Assembly (NCBI RefSeq): GCF_003815715.1
Contig: NZ_CP033922.1
Span: 3,458,001-3,522,000 of the forward strand
DNA from: Chryseobacterium sp. G0162
GTDB taxonomy: Bacteria > Bacteroidota > Bacteroidia > Flavobacteriales > Weeksellaceae
DNA length: 64,000 nt
Direction of reading: 5' to 3'
Shown here: positions 35,215 to 44,179 of the stretch, in pieces
Layout of the letters: the number at the start of each line of letters is the position of its first letter
How positions within the stretch are numbered: position 1 is the first letter of the stretch
Position numbers and translations under genes: made by a program
Notes under the pieces: generated by a model
What the model saw: the letters and a program-made list of their open reading frames with translations, nothing else
The model's database searches: none
What the model was told of the DNA's origin: nothing

Positions 35215-36195
35215 ATGGCAGAATATACTTTTCGTGAGGTAATTGCGCAGGCAATGAGCGAGGAAATGCGTAAAGACGAATCCATTTACCTGATGGGGGA
35301 GGAAGTTGCAGAATATAATGGTGCATATAAAGCTTCAAAAGGAATGCTGGATGAATTTGGTCCAAAAAGAGTAATCGATACACCGATTGCAGAACTTGGA
35401 TTTACAGGGATCTCTGTAGGAGCTGCAATGAATGGGAACAGACCTATCGTAGAATTTATGACATTCAATTTCTCCTTAGTAGGAATTGATCAGATTATTA
35501 ATAATGCGGCGAAAATCCGTCAGATGAGTGGTGGACAGTGGAACTGCCCAATCGTTTTCCGTGGACCTACTGCTTCTGCAGGACAATTAGGAGCTACTCA
35601 CTCTCAGGCTTTTGAAGGTTGGTTTGCCAACTGTCCTGGACTTAAGGTGGTAGTACCTTCAAACCCTTATGATGCAAAAGGATTGTTGAAAACAGCTATT
35701 CAGGATAATGACCCGGTGATCTTCATGGAATCTGAACAAATGTATGGTGATAAAATGGAAATTCCTGAAGAAGAGTACTACTTACCTATCGGAAAAGCAG
35801 ATATCAAGAGAGAAGGTAAAGATGTTACTTTAGTTTCTTTTGGTAAGATCATGAAGTTGGCAATGCAGGCAGCTGAAGATATGGAGAAAGAAGGAATCTC
35901 TGTTGAAGTTATTGACCTTAGAACAGTTCGTCCTTTAGATTTTGATACTATTTTAGCATCCGTAAAGAAAACAAATAGATTAGTGATCTTAGAAGAAGCT
36001 TGGCCATTTGGATCAATATCTTCTGAAATTACTTATATGGTACAGCAAAAAGCATTCGATTATTTAGATGCTCCAATCAAGAGAATTACTACTCCTGATG
36101 CACCTGCACCTTACTCTGCTGCATTATTTGCAGAATGGTTCCCTAAGCTTGAAAAAGTAAAAGAGGAAATCAAAAAAGCGATGTACGTTAAATAA
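35215..36195 (+). CDS. pdhB: Pyruvate dehydrogenase E1 component, beta subunit
   Basis: 326 aa. Transketolase-type pyrimidine-binding half of E1: YTFREVIAQAMSEEM, GEEVAEYNGAYKASKGM, FTGISVGAAMNG, and the C-terminal domain (LRTVRPLDFDTILASVKKTN; RITTPDAPAPYSAALFAEW). The alpha subunit and E2 are not adjacent, as is common in flavobacteria. Monocistronic between a -7 box and a terminator. Confidence 0.93.
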   Translation: MAEYTFREVIAQAMSEEMRKDESIYLMGEEVAEYNGAYKASKGMLDEFGPKRVIDTPIAELGFTGISVGAAMNGNRPIVEFMTFNFSLVGIDQIINNAAKIRQMSGGQWNCPIVFRGPTASAGQLGATHSQAFEGWFANCPGLKVVVPSNPYDAKGLLKTAIQDNDPVIFMESEQMYGDKMEIPEEEYYLPIGKADIKREGKDVTLVSFGKIMKLAMQAAEDMEKEGISVEVIDLRTVRPLDFDTILASVKKTNRLVILEEAWPFGSISSEITYMVQQKAFDYLDAPIKRITTPDAPAPYSAALFAEWFPKLEKVKEEIKKAMYVK

Positions 36196-36212
36196 TGATA
36201 TAGATTATAGAG

Positions 36213-36239
36213 AAAAACTTCCGAAAGGAAGTTTTTTCA
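36213..36239 (+). terminator. Terminator after pdhB
   Basis: AAAAACTTCC and GGAAGTTTTT around GAAA. Confidence 0.95.
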
Positions 36240-36285
36240 TTTATTATATTCATGAAGAAAAATTCTTAGGGTCATAAAATTGATA

Positions 36286-36293
36286 TAAATTTG
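36286..36293 (+). promoter_or_regulatory. -7 promoter box of kup
   Basis: TAAATTTG, 27 nt before the ATG at 36321. Confidence 0.55.
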
Positions 36294-36320
36294 CGCTTTT
36301 AAAAAAATAAATTGGCTGAT

Positions 36321-38312
36321 ATGGCAGAAGTTACAGAAGGCGGTCATCACTTTGACCTAAAGAAGCTTTCATTTGTAGGCGTTATAGTTTCGCTTGGAAT
36401 CGTTTTCGGAGATATTGGTACCTCACCACTCTATGTAATGAAGGCGATTGTGAATGCAAGAAAAGAAGGCGCTACGATGCCATTTGATGAATACATTGAA
36501 GGAGCATTATCCTGTATCATCTGGACATTGACGCTTCAGACTACCCTGAAATACGTGATTATTGCTTTAAGAGCAGATAACAAAGGGGAAGGTGGAATTC
36601 TTGCGTTGTATTCACTGGTAAAAAAACTCAAGAAAAAATGGCTGTATGTAGTCGCCATTATTGGAGCCTCCACGCTCGTAGCAGATAGTGTAATCACCCC
36701 TTCCTTAACGGTGATGTCTGCAATTGAAGGGTTAAAAATCTATAACCCCGAAACTCCGGTAGTTCTCATTACCTTAATCATTCTATTCATTGTTTTTGTC
36801 GTACAACAGTTCGGAACAGCTTCTATTGGAAAGTTCTTTGGACCTGTGATGGTGACCTGGTTCCTTGTTTTAGGAATTTCCGGATCAATGCATATTTTTG
36901 ACCATATTGAGATCATCAGGGCTTTCAATCCAATGTATGCGTATAATCTGATTACGCATTCATCAAGTGCCATTGTAATTATGGGGGCCGTATTCCTGTG
37001 TACTACCGGAGCCGAAGCTTTATACTCGGATTTGGGACACTGTGGAGCAAAGAATATCAGAATCAGCTGGATTTTTGTTAAGCTTATGCTTATCCTGAAC
37101 TATTTAGGGCAGGGATCTTGGCTATTGGATAACTACCATCAGGTACATAACGGAGTGAATCCATTCTTTGGAATTATGCCGGAATGGGCTGTTCTACCAA
37201 GTGTAATCCTGGCTACTGCGGCAGCAATTATTGCCAGTCAGGCGGTTATTACAGGATCATTTACCATGTTCTCAGAAGCTATGTCTATTTCTTTCTGGCC
37301 CAATCAGCATATTGAATATCCTTCAGGGATTAAAGGACAGATGTATATTCCTAGAATTAATTGGGGGTTGATGGCTTTCTGTTTTGTAGTAGTAATATTC
37401 TTCCAGAAATCAGAACGTATGGAAGCTGCCTATGGACTTACCATTACCATTACCATGTTGATGACTACAATTCTTCTCTTATTCTGGCTGAGCCGTACAA
37501 GAGTGAGTAAGATTTTTATTGCAGGTTTTGCTGTTGTATATCTGTTCCTGGAATCAGGATTCTTCTATGCCAACGTCATTAAATTTGTAGATGGAGGTTG
37601 GTTAACAATGGTGTTAGGTGGATTTATCGCTGTATGTATGTACGCATGGTACAACGGAAGATTAATTAAAGCAAATTTCATCCAATATGTAAAAATTGAT
37701 AAATACATTTCCATCCTTAAGGATATGAAGCTGGATGAAACCATTCCAAAATATGCAACAAACCTTGCTTATCTGAGCAGGGCTAAAAGAAATGATGAAG
37801 TAGAATCCAAAATTATTTATTCCATCATCAAAAAACAGCCAAAAAGAGCAGATCATTACTTTATCCTGAGTATTGTGAATCAGGAGGATCCATATACATT
37901 CAAGTATACGGTAGATGAAATTCTTCCTGGAACCGTGTATAAGATTAATTTCCTTTTAGGATTTAAGGTAGACCGAAGAATCAATGACTATTTCAATATG
38001 GTATTGAGAGATCTTATGGCAGATGGAACCATTCCTTCAAGAAGCAGTCATCCGTCTCTAAGAGCGCATGATATACCGCCAGATTTGAAATATGTGATCA
38101 TAGATAACACCTATATCAACGATATACTTTTAACTGTTAAACAGAAGATTACGCTTAATATTTACAACTTTGTGAAGTATATCGGAAGTGATGACTTTAA
38201 AGCATGGGGAGTGTCTTCGCACAACGTAGAAGTAGAATCTGCCCCTATTACGGAACTTACAGTTTATGACAATAAAATTGAACAGTCCGGGTACTTCCGT
38301 CACAACTCATAA
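36321..38312 (+). CDS. kup: KUP-family potassium uptake protein
   Basis: 663-aa potassium symporter with 12 membrane helices and a C-terminal cytoplasmic domain. Landmarks: GIVFGDIGTSPLYVMKAI, RADNKGEGGILALYSLV, and TGAEALYSDLGHCG. I use ATG 36321 (MAEVTEGGHHFDL); a TTG three codons earlier is less likely. Lies between two -7 boxes, so probably monocistronic. Confidence 0.95.
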   Translation: MAEVTEGGHHFDLKKLSFVGVIVSLGIVFGDIGTSPLYVMKAIVNARKEGATMPFDEYIEGALSCIIWTLTLQTTLKYVIIALRADNKGEGGILALYSLVKKLKKKWLYVVAIIGASTLVADSVITPSLTVMSAIEGLKIYNPETPVVLITLIILFIVFVVQQFGTASIGKFFGPVMVTWFLVLGISGSMHIFDHIEIIRAFNPMYAYNLITHSSSAIVIMGAVFLCTTGAEALYSDLGHCGAKNIRISWIFVKLMLILNYLGQGSWLLDNYHQVHNGVNPFFGIMPEWAVLPSVILATAAAIIASQAVITGSFTMFSEAMSISFWPNQHIEYPSGIKGQMYIPRINWGLMAFCFVVVIFFQKSERMEAAYGLTITITMLMTTILLLFWLSRTRVSKIFIAGFAVVYLFLESGFFYANVIKFVDGGWLTMVLGGFIAVCMYAWYNGRLIKANFIQYVKIDKYISILKDMKLDETIPKYATNLAYLSRAKRNDEVESKIIYSIIKKQPKRADHYFILSIVNQEDPYTFKYTVDEILPGTVYKINFLLGFKVDRRINDYFNMVLRDLMADGTIPSRSSHPSLRAHDIPPDLKYVIIDNTYINDILLTVKQKITLNIYNFVKYIGSDDFKAWGVSSHNVEVESAPITELTVYDNKIEQSGYFRHNS

Positions 38313-38356
38313 TTCTGGAGTATTTAAACCATACTATCTATTTAAATAAAATTCAA

Positions 38357-38364
38357 TAAATTTG
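38357..38364 (+). promoter_or_regulatory. -7 promoter box of fur-like gene
   Basis: TAAATTTG, 15 nt before the ATG at 38380. Confidence 0.55.
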
Positions 38365-38379
38365 TAGATAATTTTTTTA

Positions 38380-38853
38380 ATGGATACAATACAAAAAGAA
38401 AAAAATATAGCTTTGATCAAGGATGTTTTAAGAAACTACTTATTAGAAAAAGGGTTCAGAAACACTCCTGAAAGATATACGATATTAGAAGAAATTTATA
38501 ATATGGATCATCACTTCAATGTTGATGATCTGTATCTTCTGATGATGCAGAAGAAATACCATGTTTCTAAGGCAACTATTTATAATACTATTGAAATTTT
38601 CCTTGATGCCGGTTTAATCCGTAAGCATCAATTCGGAGAAAAGACCCTTACCTCTTCATCTTATGAGAAGTCTTATTTTGACAAACAGCATGATCACCTG
38701 GTGATCTACAAAAAAGACTCTGATAAAGAAATTGAAGAAATTATTGAATTCTGTGACCCAAGAATTCAAGGAATCAAAGAAGCCATTGAAGAAGCATTTG
38801 GCGTAAAAATTGATTCTCATTCGCTATATTTCTATGGCACTAAGAATGACTAA
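38380..38853 (+). CDS. Fur-family transcriptional regulator
   Basis: 157 aa. Winged-helix DNA-binding domain (NTPERYTILEEIYNMDHHFN, VSKATIYNTIEIFLDAGLI) and a dimerisation/metal domain with QHDHLVIYKK...EFCDPRIQ. The usual first CxxC zinc pair after HDHL is absent (VIYKKDSDK instead), so structural zinc is probably not bound. Could be Fur, Zur or PerR by sequence. The OstA-like gene begins 3 nt after its stop, so they form an operon. Confidence 0.88.
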   Translation: MDTIQKEKNIALIKDVLRNYLLEKGFRNTPERYTILEEIYNMDHHFNVDDLYLLMMQKKYHVSKATIYNTIEIFLDAGLIRKHQFGEKTLTSSSYEKSYFDKQHDHLVIYKKDSDKEIEEIIEFCDPRIQGIKEAIEEAFGVKIDSHSLYFYGTKND

Positions 38854-38856
38854 TTA

Positions 38857-40599
38857 ATGAGAAAAATCCTTTTTCTGTTTATCTTTATTTCTACGCTTAG
38901 TTTTGCGCAGGATAAAACTCCTGTGAAGAGAGATCCCTATTTACAGACTCCTTCACCTGCAAAACCACAGCCGTTGAAACCTGAAGATAAAATAAAACTT
39001 ATCAACGCAGATAAAATTATTAAAGATCCCACAAAGTATGATGGTAATCAGTATTTCGTAGGAAATGTTCAGATAGAACAAAAGGGATCTATACTTACCG
39101 CAGATGAAGTTGTTTTGTATAGTGAAGAAAACTTTGCTAAAGCAATTGGAAACGCAAAACTTCAAAATGCCGATGGTTCTGTGATTACCGCAGGAGAAAT
39201 GGAATATGATGGGAATACCCAAAAAGGTGTTGCCAGAAAAAATGTTGTTTTAACAGATCCTAAGCAGACCATTAAAACTGATATTTTGTATTATGATAAA
39301 CTGTCGAGCCAGGCTTATTTTAATACAGGAGGTACCATTTCTGACAACCAAGGGAATGTGATGTATACCAAATCCGCAACCTATTTTCTCGATACCAAAA
39401 TGATTGATTTTGTAGGAAATGTGAAAATAGACAATGCTCAATACATCATTGAAGGAGTTAATATCAAGCAGAATCAAAATACCAAAGTAGCCGAATTTTT
39501 TGGACCGACTACCATTACCAATAGAGCTAATCCTAAAAACAGGGTTTACACAGAAAGAGGAACCTATAGAATGGAAACCAAAGAAGCTTTCCTGAATAAA
39601 AATTCCAAGATCTTTTATAATGATAAAATCCTTACCGGTGATGATATGTATTTTAATCAGATCACAGGTTTTGGAAAAGCTACAGGTAATGTAAAACTGG
39701 ATGATCCGAAAGAAAGAAGATACATGAAAGGGGGATATGGTGAAATCTTTGAGAAAAAAGATTCTTCAATGATGACTAAAAATCCCTATGCTGTAAAAAT
39801 TATGGAAAAAGATACCGCGTATTTTGCAGCAGAAAAGATTATCTCTTATCAAAAACCGGATTCTTTAGATATCAGTATAAAGAAAAGCTTTTTAAGAGCC
39901 TATAAAAAAGCAAGAATGTATAAATCCAATGCACAAGGAAGAGCAGACTCTATTGCTTTTAATGAGACGGATGGTGTTATGCATATGTATACAAAACCTA
40001 TTTTATGGAGTGGTGAAAAGCAAGTGACAGGAGATAAAGTGGAAGCCTATTTTAATACTAAGAATGAAAATATAGACTCCTTAAAAGTAATCGGAAATGC
40101 CTTTGCTATTAGTAAAGTAGATTCTTTAACCCTGAAAGATGAATTCAATCAGGTGAAAGGGAAATATATGACCGTTTACTATCAGGGTAATGATATTAAA
40201 GAGGCCAGAGTGGTTGGAAATGCACAGTCTATTGCCTATGTAGATGATGTAAACAAAGAAACCCAAAAGCCGGAAAGAATTGGAATCACACTTTCAGCTT
40301 GCGGTATTATTGGTGCCTTGTTTGAGGAAAGAGCCTTGCAGATTATTTCTTGCAGTATTGGGGCTACCGCAGATACCTATCCGATGAGTAAAATAGAACC
40401 TTCAAGAAGAAAGTTTCCTGATTTTAACTGGAATACTAAAGACCGGATCAGGAAATGGCAGGATATACTGGTAGATACTCCAAATTATGAAGAAACCAAA
40501 TATTCTTCTGATAACGAGCTGTATGACCAGGCCCAGGAAGTTATAGAAAAACAACGGGCCAAAGAAGAGGCTAAGAAGCCAAAAAGAGTAAGAAAATAA
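38857..40599 (+). CDS. OstA-like/LptA-related envelope protein
   Basis: 580 aa with signal peptide (MRKILFLFIFISTLSFAQ). The mature protein holds repeated OstA beta-jellyroll segments (KIKLINADKIIKDPTKYDGN; YFVGNVQIEQKGSILTADEV; NAKLQNADGSVITAGEMEYD), as in LptA and the LptD N-domain. This long form is typical of Bacteroidota and is presumably part of the periplasmic LPS bridge. Ends in a Lys/Arg-rich tail. Co-transcribed with the Fur-like gene. Confidence 0.88.
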   Translation: MRKILFLFIFISTLSFAQDKTPVKRDPYLQTPSPAKPQPLKPEDKIKLINADKIIKDPTKYDGNQYFVGNVQIEQKGSILTADEVVLYSEENFAKAIGNAKLQNADGSVITAGEMEYDGNTQKGVARKNVVLTDPKQTIKTDILYYDKLSSQAYFNTGGTISDNQGNVMYTKSATYFLDTKMIDFVGNVKIDNAQYIIEGVNIKQNQNTKVAEFFGPTTITNRANPKNRVYTERGTYRMETKEAFLNKNSKIFYNDKILTGDDMYFNQITGFGKATGNVKLDDPKERRYMKGGYGEIFEKKDSSMMTKNPYAVKIMEKDTAYFAAEKIISYQKPDSLDISIKKSFLRAYKKARMYKSNAQGRADSIAFNETDGVMHMYTKPILWSGEKQVTGDKVEAYFNTKNENIDSLKVIGNAFAISKVDSLTLKDEFNQVKGKYMTVYYQGNDIKEARVVGNAQSIAYVDDVNKETQKPERIGITLSACGIIGALFEERALQIISCSIGATADTYPMSKIEPSRRKFPDFNWNTKDRIRKWQDILVDTPNYEETKYSSDNELYDQAQEVIEKQRAKEEAKKPKRVRK

Positions 40600-40608
40600 T
40601 TACAATAT

Positions 40609-40643
40609 AAACCGCTTTATTTTAAAGCGGTTTTTTGTTTTTT
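40609..40643 (+). terminator. Terminator after OstA-like gene
   Basis: AACCGCTTTA and TAAAGCGGTT around TTT, followed by TTTTGTTTTTTT. Confidence 0.95.
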
Positions 40644-40658
40644 TATGCTTAGACTGAT

Positions 40659-40690
40659 AAAATTACTCTTAATAACTTAAGAGTAATTTT
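40659..40690. promoter_or_regulatory. Second perfect hairpin between terminator and next promoter
   Basis: Fourteen-pair perfect stem AAAATTACTCTTAA / TTAAGAGTAATTTT with TAAC loop, 40 nt upstream of the next -7 box. Backup terminator or operator. Confidence 0.6.
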
Positions 40691-40730
40691 TATTCCCGAT
40701 CAATAATTTCGGCGTTTGACGAATCTTTTA

Positions 40731-40738
40731 TAGCTTTG
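40731..40738 (+). promoter_or_regulatory. -7 promoter box of class III aminotransferase
   Basis: TAGCTTTG, 18 nt before the ATG at 40757; it covers the alternative TTG at 40736. Confidence 0.5.
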
Positions 40739-40756
40739 CTGAAATTTTTTGAGACA

Positions 40757-41938
40757 ATGGAAATGCACAAAGATTTTTTTATATATCAGGCACAAACCAC
40801 AAAATTTGCTGCAGGTTTTGAAGTTGAAAAAGCGGAAGGAAATTATATCTATGGGACAGACGGGAGAAAATACCTTGATTTTGTAGCGGGAGTTTCTGCC
40901 AATACATTGGGACACTCCCATCCCAAAATAGTCAACGCGATCAAGGAACAGGCTGATAAATATCTTCATGTAATGGTATACGGAGAGTATGCTCAGGAAA
41001 AACCAATTGCATTATGTAAATTACTTGCAGAAGCTACTCCGGAACCTCTGGAGGTAACGTATCTGGTGAATAGCGGTGCAGAAGCTATTGATGGAAGTTT
41101 GAAGCTGGCTAAAAGATATACAGGAAGAGAGGAGATTATTTCTTTTAAAAACTCTTATCATGGAAACACCCATGGAGCATTAAGTGTTTCAGGAAATGAA
41201 AATCATAAAAGAGAATTCCGCCCATTGTTGCCTATGATTACTTTTATTGAATTCAATAATGAAAATGAGTTTGATAAGATTACAGAAAAAACAGCCTGTG
41301 TAATTCTGGAAACCATTCAAGGGGCTGCGGGGTTTCTGGTACCGAATACCGATTATTTGATTAAACTGAAAAGAAGATGTGAAGAAGTAGGAGCACTTTT
41401 AATTCTGGATGAAATTCAGCCTGGGTTTGGAAGAACAGGAAAACTGTTTTCATTTGAACATTTCGGAATTGTTCCGGACATTCTTGTGATGGGAAAAGGA
41501 ATGGGAGGCGGTGTTCCGGTAGGAGCCTTCATGAGTTCCAGAAAAATTATGGAAACGTTATCTCATTCTCCGAAGTTAGGACACGTTACTACTTTTGGAG
41601 GAAATCCACTGATTGCTGCAGCCAGCTATGCTACTTTGAAAGAAGTGCTGGAAAGCGGTCTAATGGAAGAGATCGAAGAGAAGGAGAAGCTGTTCAGAGA
41701 ACTTTTGGTACATCCGAAGATTAAAAATATTAATGGTAAAGGTCTGATGCTGGCAGTAAATCTTGGAGAACCTGAGTATACTTTACATGTTGCTAAAAAA
41801 TGTATGGAAAAAGGACTTATTGTATTCTGGCAGTTGTACAGAAATGAATATTTGAGAATCTCTCCACCCCTTACATTATCTCTTGATGAAATTCGAGAAG
41901 GTTGTCAGATTATACTTGATATTCTGAATGAAGATTAA
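40757..41938 (+). CDS. Class III PLP-dependent aminotransferase
   Basis: 393 aa. PLP motifs: NSGAEAIDGSLKLAKRYTGR, ILDEIQPGFGRTGKLFSFEH (Asp of the pyridine N), and the Schiff-base Lys in LVMGKGMGGGVPVGAF. Related to acetylornithine/ornithine aminotransferases, but the neighbours give no pathway. ATG 40757 is chosen because an upstream TTG lies inside the promoter box. Confidence 0.88.
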   Translation: MEMHKDFFIYQAQTTKFAAGFEVEKAEGNYIYGTDGRKYLDFVAGVSANTLGHSHPKIVNAIKEQADKYLHVMVYGEYAQEKPIALCKLLAEATPEPLEVTYLVNSGAEAIDGSLKLAKRYTGREEIISFKNSYHGNTHGALSVSGNENHKREFRPLLPMITFIEFNNENEFDKITEKTACVILETIQGAAGFLVPNTDYLIKLKRRCEEVGALLILDEIQPGFGRTGKLFSFEHFGIVPDILVMGKGMGGGVPVGAFMSSRKIMETLSHSPKLGHVTTFGGNPLIAAASYATLKEVLESGLMEEIEEKEKLFRELLVHPKIKNINGKGLMLAVNLGEPEYTLHVAKKCMEKGLIVFWQLYRNEYLRISPPLTLSLDEIREGCQIILDILNED

Positions 41939-41943
41939 AGATA

Positions 41944-41972
41944 AAGTCTCTCCAAACGGGGAGATTTTTTTT
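41944..41972 (+). terminator. Terminator after aminotransferase
   Basis: GTCTCTCC and GGGGAGAT (G-U pairs) around AAAC, then a T8 tract. Confidence 0.85.
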
Positions 41973-42127
41973 ATGCTTTACATGGTAATTTTAAAGGCTA
42001 ATACTTAACATAATACATATTTATAATCTCTGATAAATATCATGCATATTCTTTAAAAAAGTAACTGCAATTTTGTGTAATAAAAAAATTAATTTATATA
42101 TTGCGGGACGATAAAAACAAAGATTAT

Positions 42128-42514
42128 ATGGCGAAACATAAAGTCCATTACGAATTCCCAATGCATTGTTTATCAGAGATTTTATACGAATATCTGGCTA
42201 CAGCGGAGGGGTTGTCTGAATGGTTTGCGGATGAGGTTACAGAGAAAGGCGATGATTTCTTTTTTAGCTGGGGTGGAGGACCTGCTGAAAAGGCCACTTT
42301 GATCAGATATAAGCCTGAAGGTTTCGTGCGTTTCAGATGGGAAGAAGATGAAGGAACGAAAAACTTCTTTGAAATGACTATCACTATAGATGATATTACA
42401 GAAGATTTGGCACTGAATATTACAGATTTCTGTGAAGAAGGTGACGAAGAAGAAAACGCAATGTATTGGGAAAATCTTATTGAGAATCTCAGAATAAAAT
42501 TAGGTGCTGCATAA
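42128..42514 (+). CDS. START-like (AHSA1/SRPBCC) domain protein
   Basis: 128-aa single helix-grip domain: HKVHYEFPMHCLSEILYEYL, GLSEWFADEV, then FFFSWGGGPAEKATLI and GFVRFRWEED. Such proteins bind a lipid or hydrophobic ligand or act as Hsp90 co-chaperones. I chose ATG 42128 over an upstream start that adds nine charged residues. The class IV aminotransferase-like gene follows after 78 nt. Confidence 0.85.
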   Translation: MAKHKVHYEFPMHCLSEILYEYLATAEGLSEWFADEVTEKGDDFFFSWGGGPAEKATLIRYKPEGFVRFRWEEDEGTKNFFEMTITIDDITEDLALNITDFCEEGDEEENAMYWENLIENLRIKLGAA

Positions 42515-42592
42515 TGCAGGGCTGTATCAAATGATAAAACTGATGAACGATTTATCGTTCATTATTTTTTTGTAAATAAATCACATCAAAAA

Positions 42593-43408
42593 TTGGAAAA
42601 TCAATATTTTACATCGGACGCATTGAATGTAAAGAACAGAGCCTTTCTTTGGGGCGATGCAGTGAAGGTTTCTTTCTTTGTAAGAGACGGTAAATTGATC
42701 ATGGATGAAGAATGTTATTTCTTCCTGATGGCTTCCATGAGAAAGATGAGAATGAATATTCCTTTAACTTATACCCTGGAGTTTTTTCAGTCTTTATTCC
42801 AAAAGGATATTATAGACGGCAAAGGAATAAAAAATGGAATTATTAATTTCCAGGTATTTAGAAATCAGGATGCTGTGACATTGGCGAAATCTTCAATTTC
42901 TTATTTTTATGAAGTTGAAGAGATGGACGATATACTTGCGGTTCATCAGAGACCTTTGGAGCTGGATATGATTAAGGAAATTAATGTAAATAATAATCTG
43001 TTAAGCAATATCAGAGTACACAGTCCGGAAAATATCTATGGAGGAATTTATGCTCAGGAAAATGATCTTGATGATGTTATTCTTTTAAACCCTAATAAAA
43101 GAATTGCCCGTACTACTTCCGGTAACCTTTTATTGATGGAAGGTGATATTATTAAAGTTCCAAAACAGACGGAAGGGGCTTACATCTCGCCTTTAATGGA
43201 AAATTTTGTTACTTTCTTACATAAAAATAAACTGGCTGATATCCAGGAGCATGAAATTATTGCATTTGAATCTCAGAAAGCAGAAGAAATTTTAATGATT
43301 TCTGATGAGAAAGGCATATTTTCTGTAGGTAAAATAAGAAATAAAACCTTTGAAACTTCCCGATTTACAGAATTGGTAGAAAGTTGGAAAAAGAGTTTTA
43401 ACTCATAA
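42593..43408 (+). CDS. Class IV aminotransferase-fold protein, catalytic Lys apparently missing
   Basis: 271 aa with the D-amino-acid/branched-chain aminotransferase fold: FLWGDAVKVSFFVRDGKL near the N-terminus, NDLDDVILLNPNKRIARTTS and GNLLLMEGDIIKVP later. The segment where the Schiff-base Lys is expected (about residue 140) reads LLSNIRVHSPENIYGG, with Arg141 or Asn139 in its place. So it may not transaminate. TTG start; no ATG lies before residue 37. Follows the START-like gene, possibly the same operon. Confidence 0.72.
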   Translation: MENQYFTSDALNVKNRAFLWGDAVKVSFFVRDGKLIMDEECYFFLMASMRKMRMNIPLTYTLEFFQSLFQKDIIDGKGIKNGIINFQVFRNQDAVTLAKSSISYFYEVEEMDDILAVHQRPLELDMIKEINVNNNLLSNIRVHSPENIYGGIYAQENDLDDVILLNPNKRIARTTSGNLLLMEGDIIKVPKQTEGAYISPLMENFVTFLHKNKLADIQEHEIIAFESQKAEEILMISDEKGIFSVGKIRNKTFETSRFTELVESWKKSFNS

Positions 43409-43415
43409 AATTGAC

Positions 43416-43462
43416 AAACCCGGTAAACAACAAAGTTACAAAGTCCTTTACCGGGTTTTATT
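43416..43462 (+). terminator. Terminator between convergent genes
   Basis: AAACCCGGTAAA and TTTACCGGGTTT, 19-nt loop, then TATT. May act in both directions. Confidence 0.85.
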
Positions 43463-43490
43463 CTGAGTAAATCAGAAATTGTTTCTATAT

Positions 43491-44075
43491 TTAATTTCCG
43501 TTGATAATGTCAACGAATTTTCTTGCGATTTCTTTTTGTCCGCTTTCACTGGTAATATAAGTTCTGTCTGCAGAATTATTAATAAATCCAAGCTCAACCA
43601 ATACAGCAGGTGCTTTGGTTTCTCTTAAAATATGAAGATTATTACGTTCTTCAATTTTACGGACATTAAATTTTTTATAGATTTTTCCCGCCAGTTTCTT
43701 AGAGTCTTCAGCATTTTGAACATATATTTCAGTTCCATGTTTAGGTGTTTCTGCCTGAGGAGAAGTATTAACATGGAGTGAAATGACCATTTCCGGATTC
43801 AGTTTGTTGATTTGATTCGTTCTTTCAGAAAGACTTGGGTAAGTATCTTCATTTCTTATTAAAATCACTTCGTATTGCTCCTGCTTTTCATTAAGCTTTT
43901 GAATTTCTTTCGCGATTTTTAATGTGATATCTTTTTCACTAAAGCGCCCATAGACGGCACCATTATCATTTCCGCCATGGCCGGCATCGATGACAATATA
44001 TTTCTTGTTAAGAGGAGTGAATGATAAAAAAGCAGTCGAAAAGATTGATAAAGCAAGTAATGTAATACCTTTCAT
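43491..44075 (-). CDS. N-acetylmuramoyl-L-alanine amidase (Amidase_3)
   Basis: 194 aa, secreted (signal MKGITLLALSIFSTAFLSF). Zinc site: IDAGHGGNDNGA (His), a Glu in GRFSEKDITL, SLHVNTS (His), and the catalytic Glu in VLVELGFINNSAD. Cleaves peptide stems from peptidoglycan, likely in daughter-cell separation or turnover. Only the catalytic domain is present, with no SPOR or LysM module. Confidence 0.93.
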   Translation of the reverse strand: MKGITLLALSIFSTAFLSFTPLNKKYIVIDAGHGGNDNGAVYGRFSEKDITLKIAKEIQKLNEKQEQYEVILIRNEDTYPSLSERTNQINKLNPEMVISLHVNTSPQAETPKHGTEIYVQNAEDSKKLAGKIYKKFNVRKIEERNNLHILRETKAPAVLVELGFINNSADRTYITSESGQKEIARKFVDIINGN

Positions 44076-44179
44076 TTCAGTGATTTTTGGTTTTCCAAAG
44101 AACGGGAAAAGTTTCTTTAAAATTGGTTAACGAAATATTAAAATTTGTTAATTATTTTATTGATCTGAAAGAGATATTG

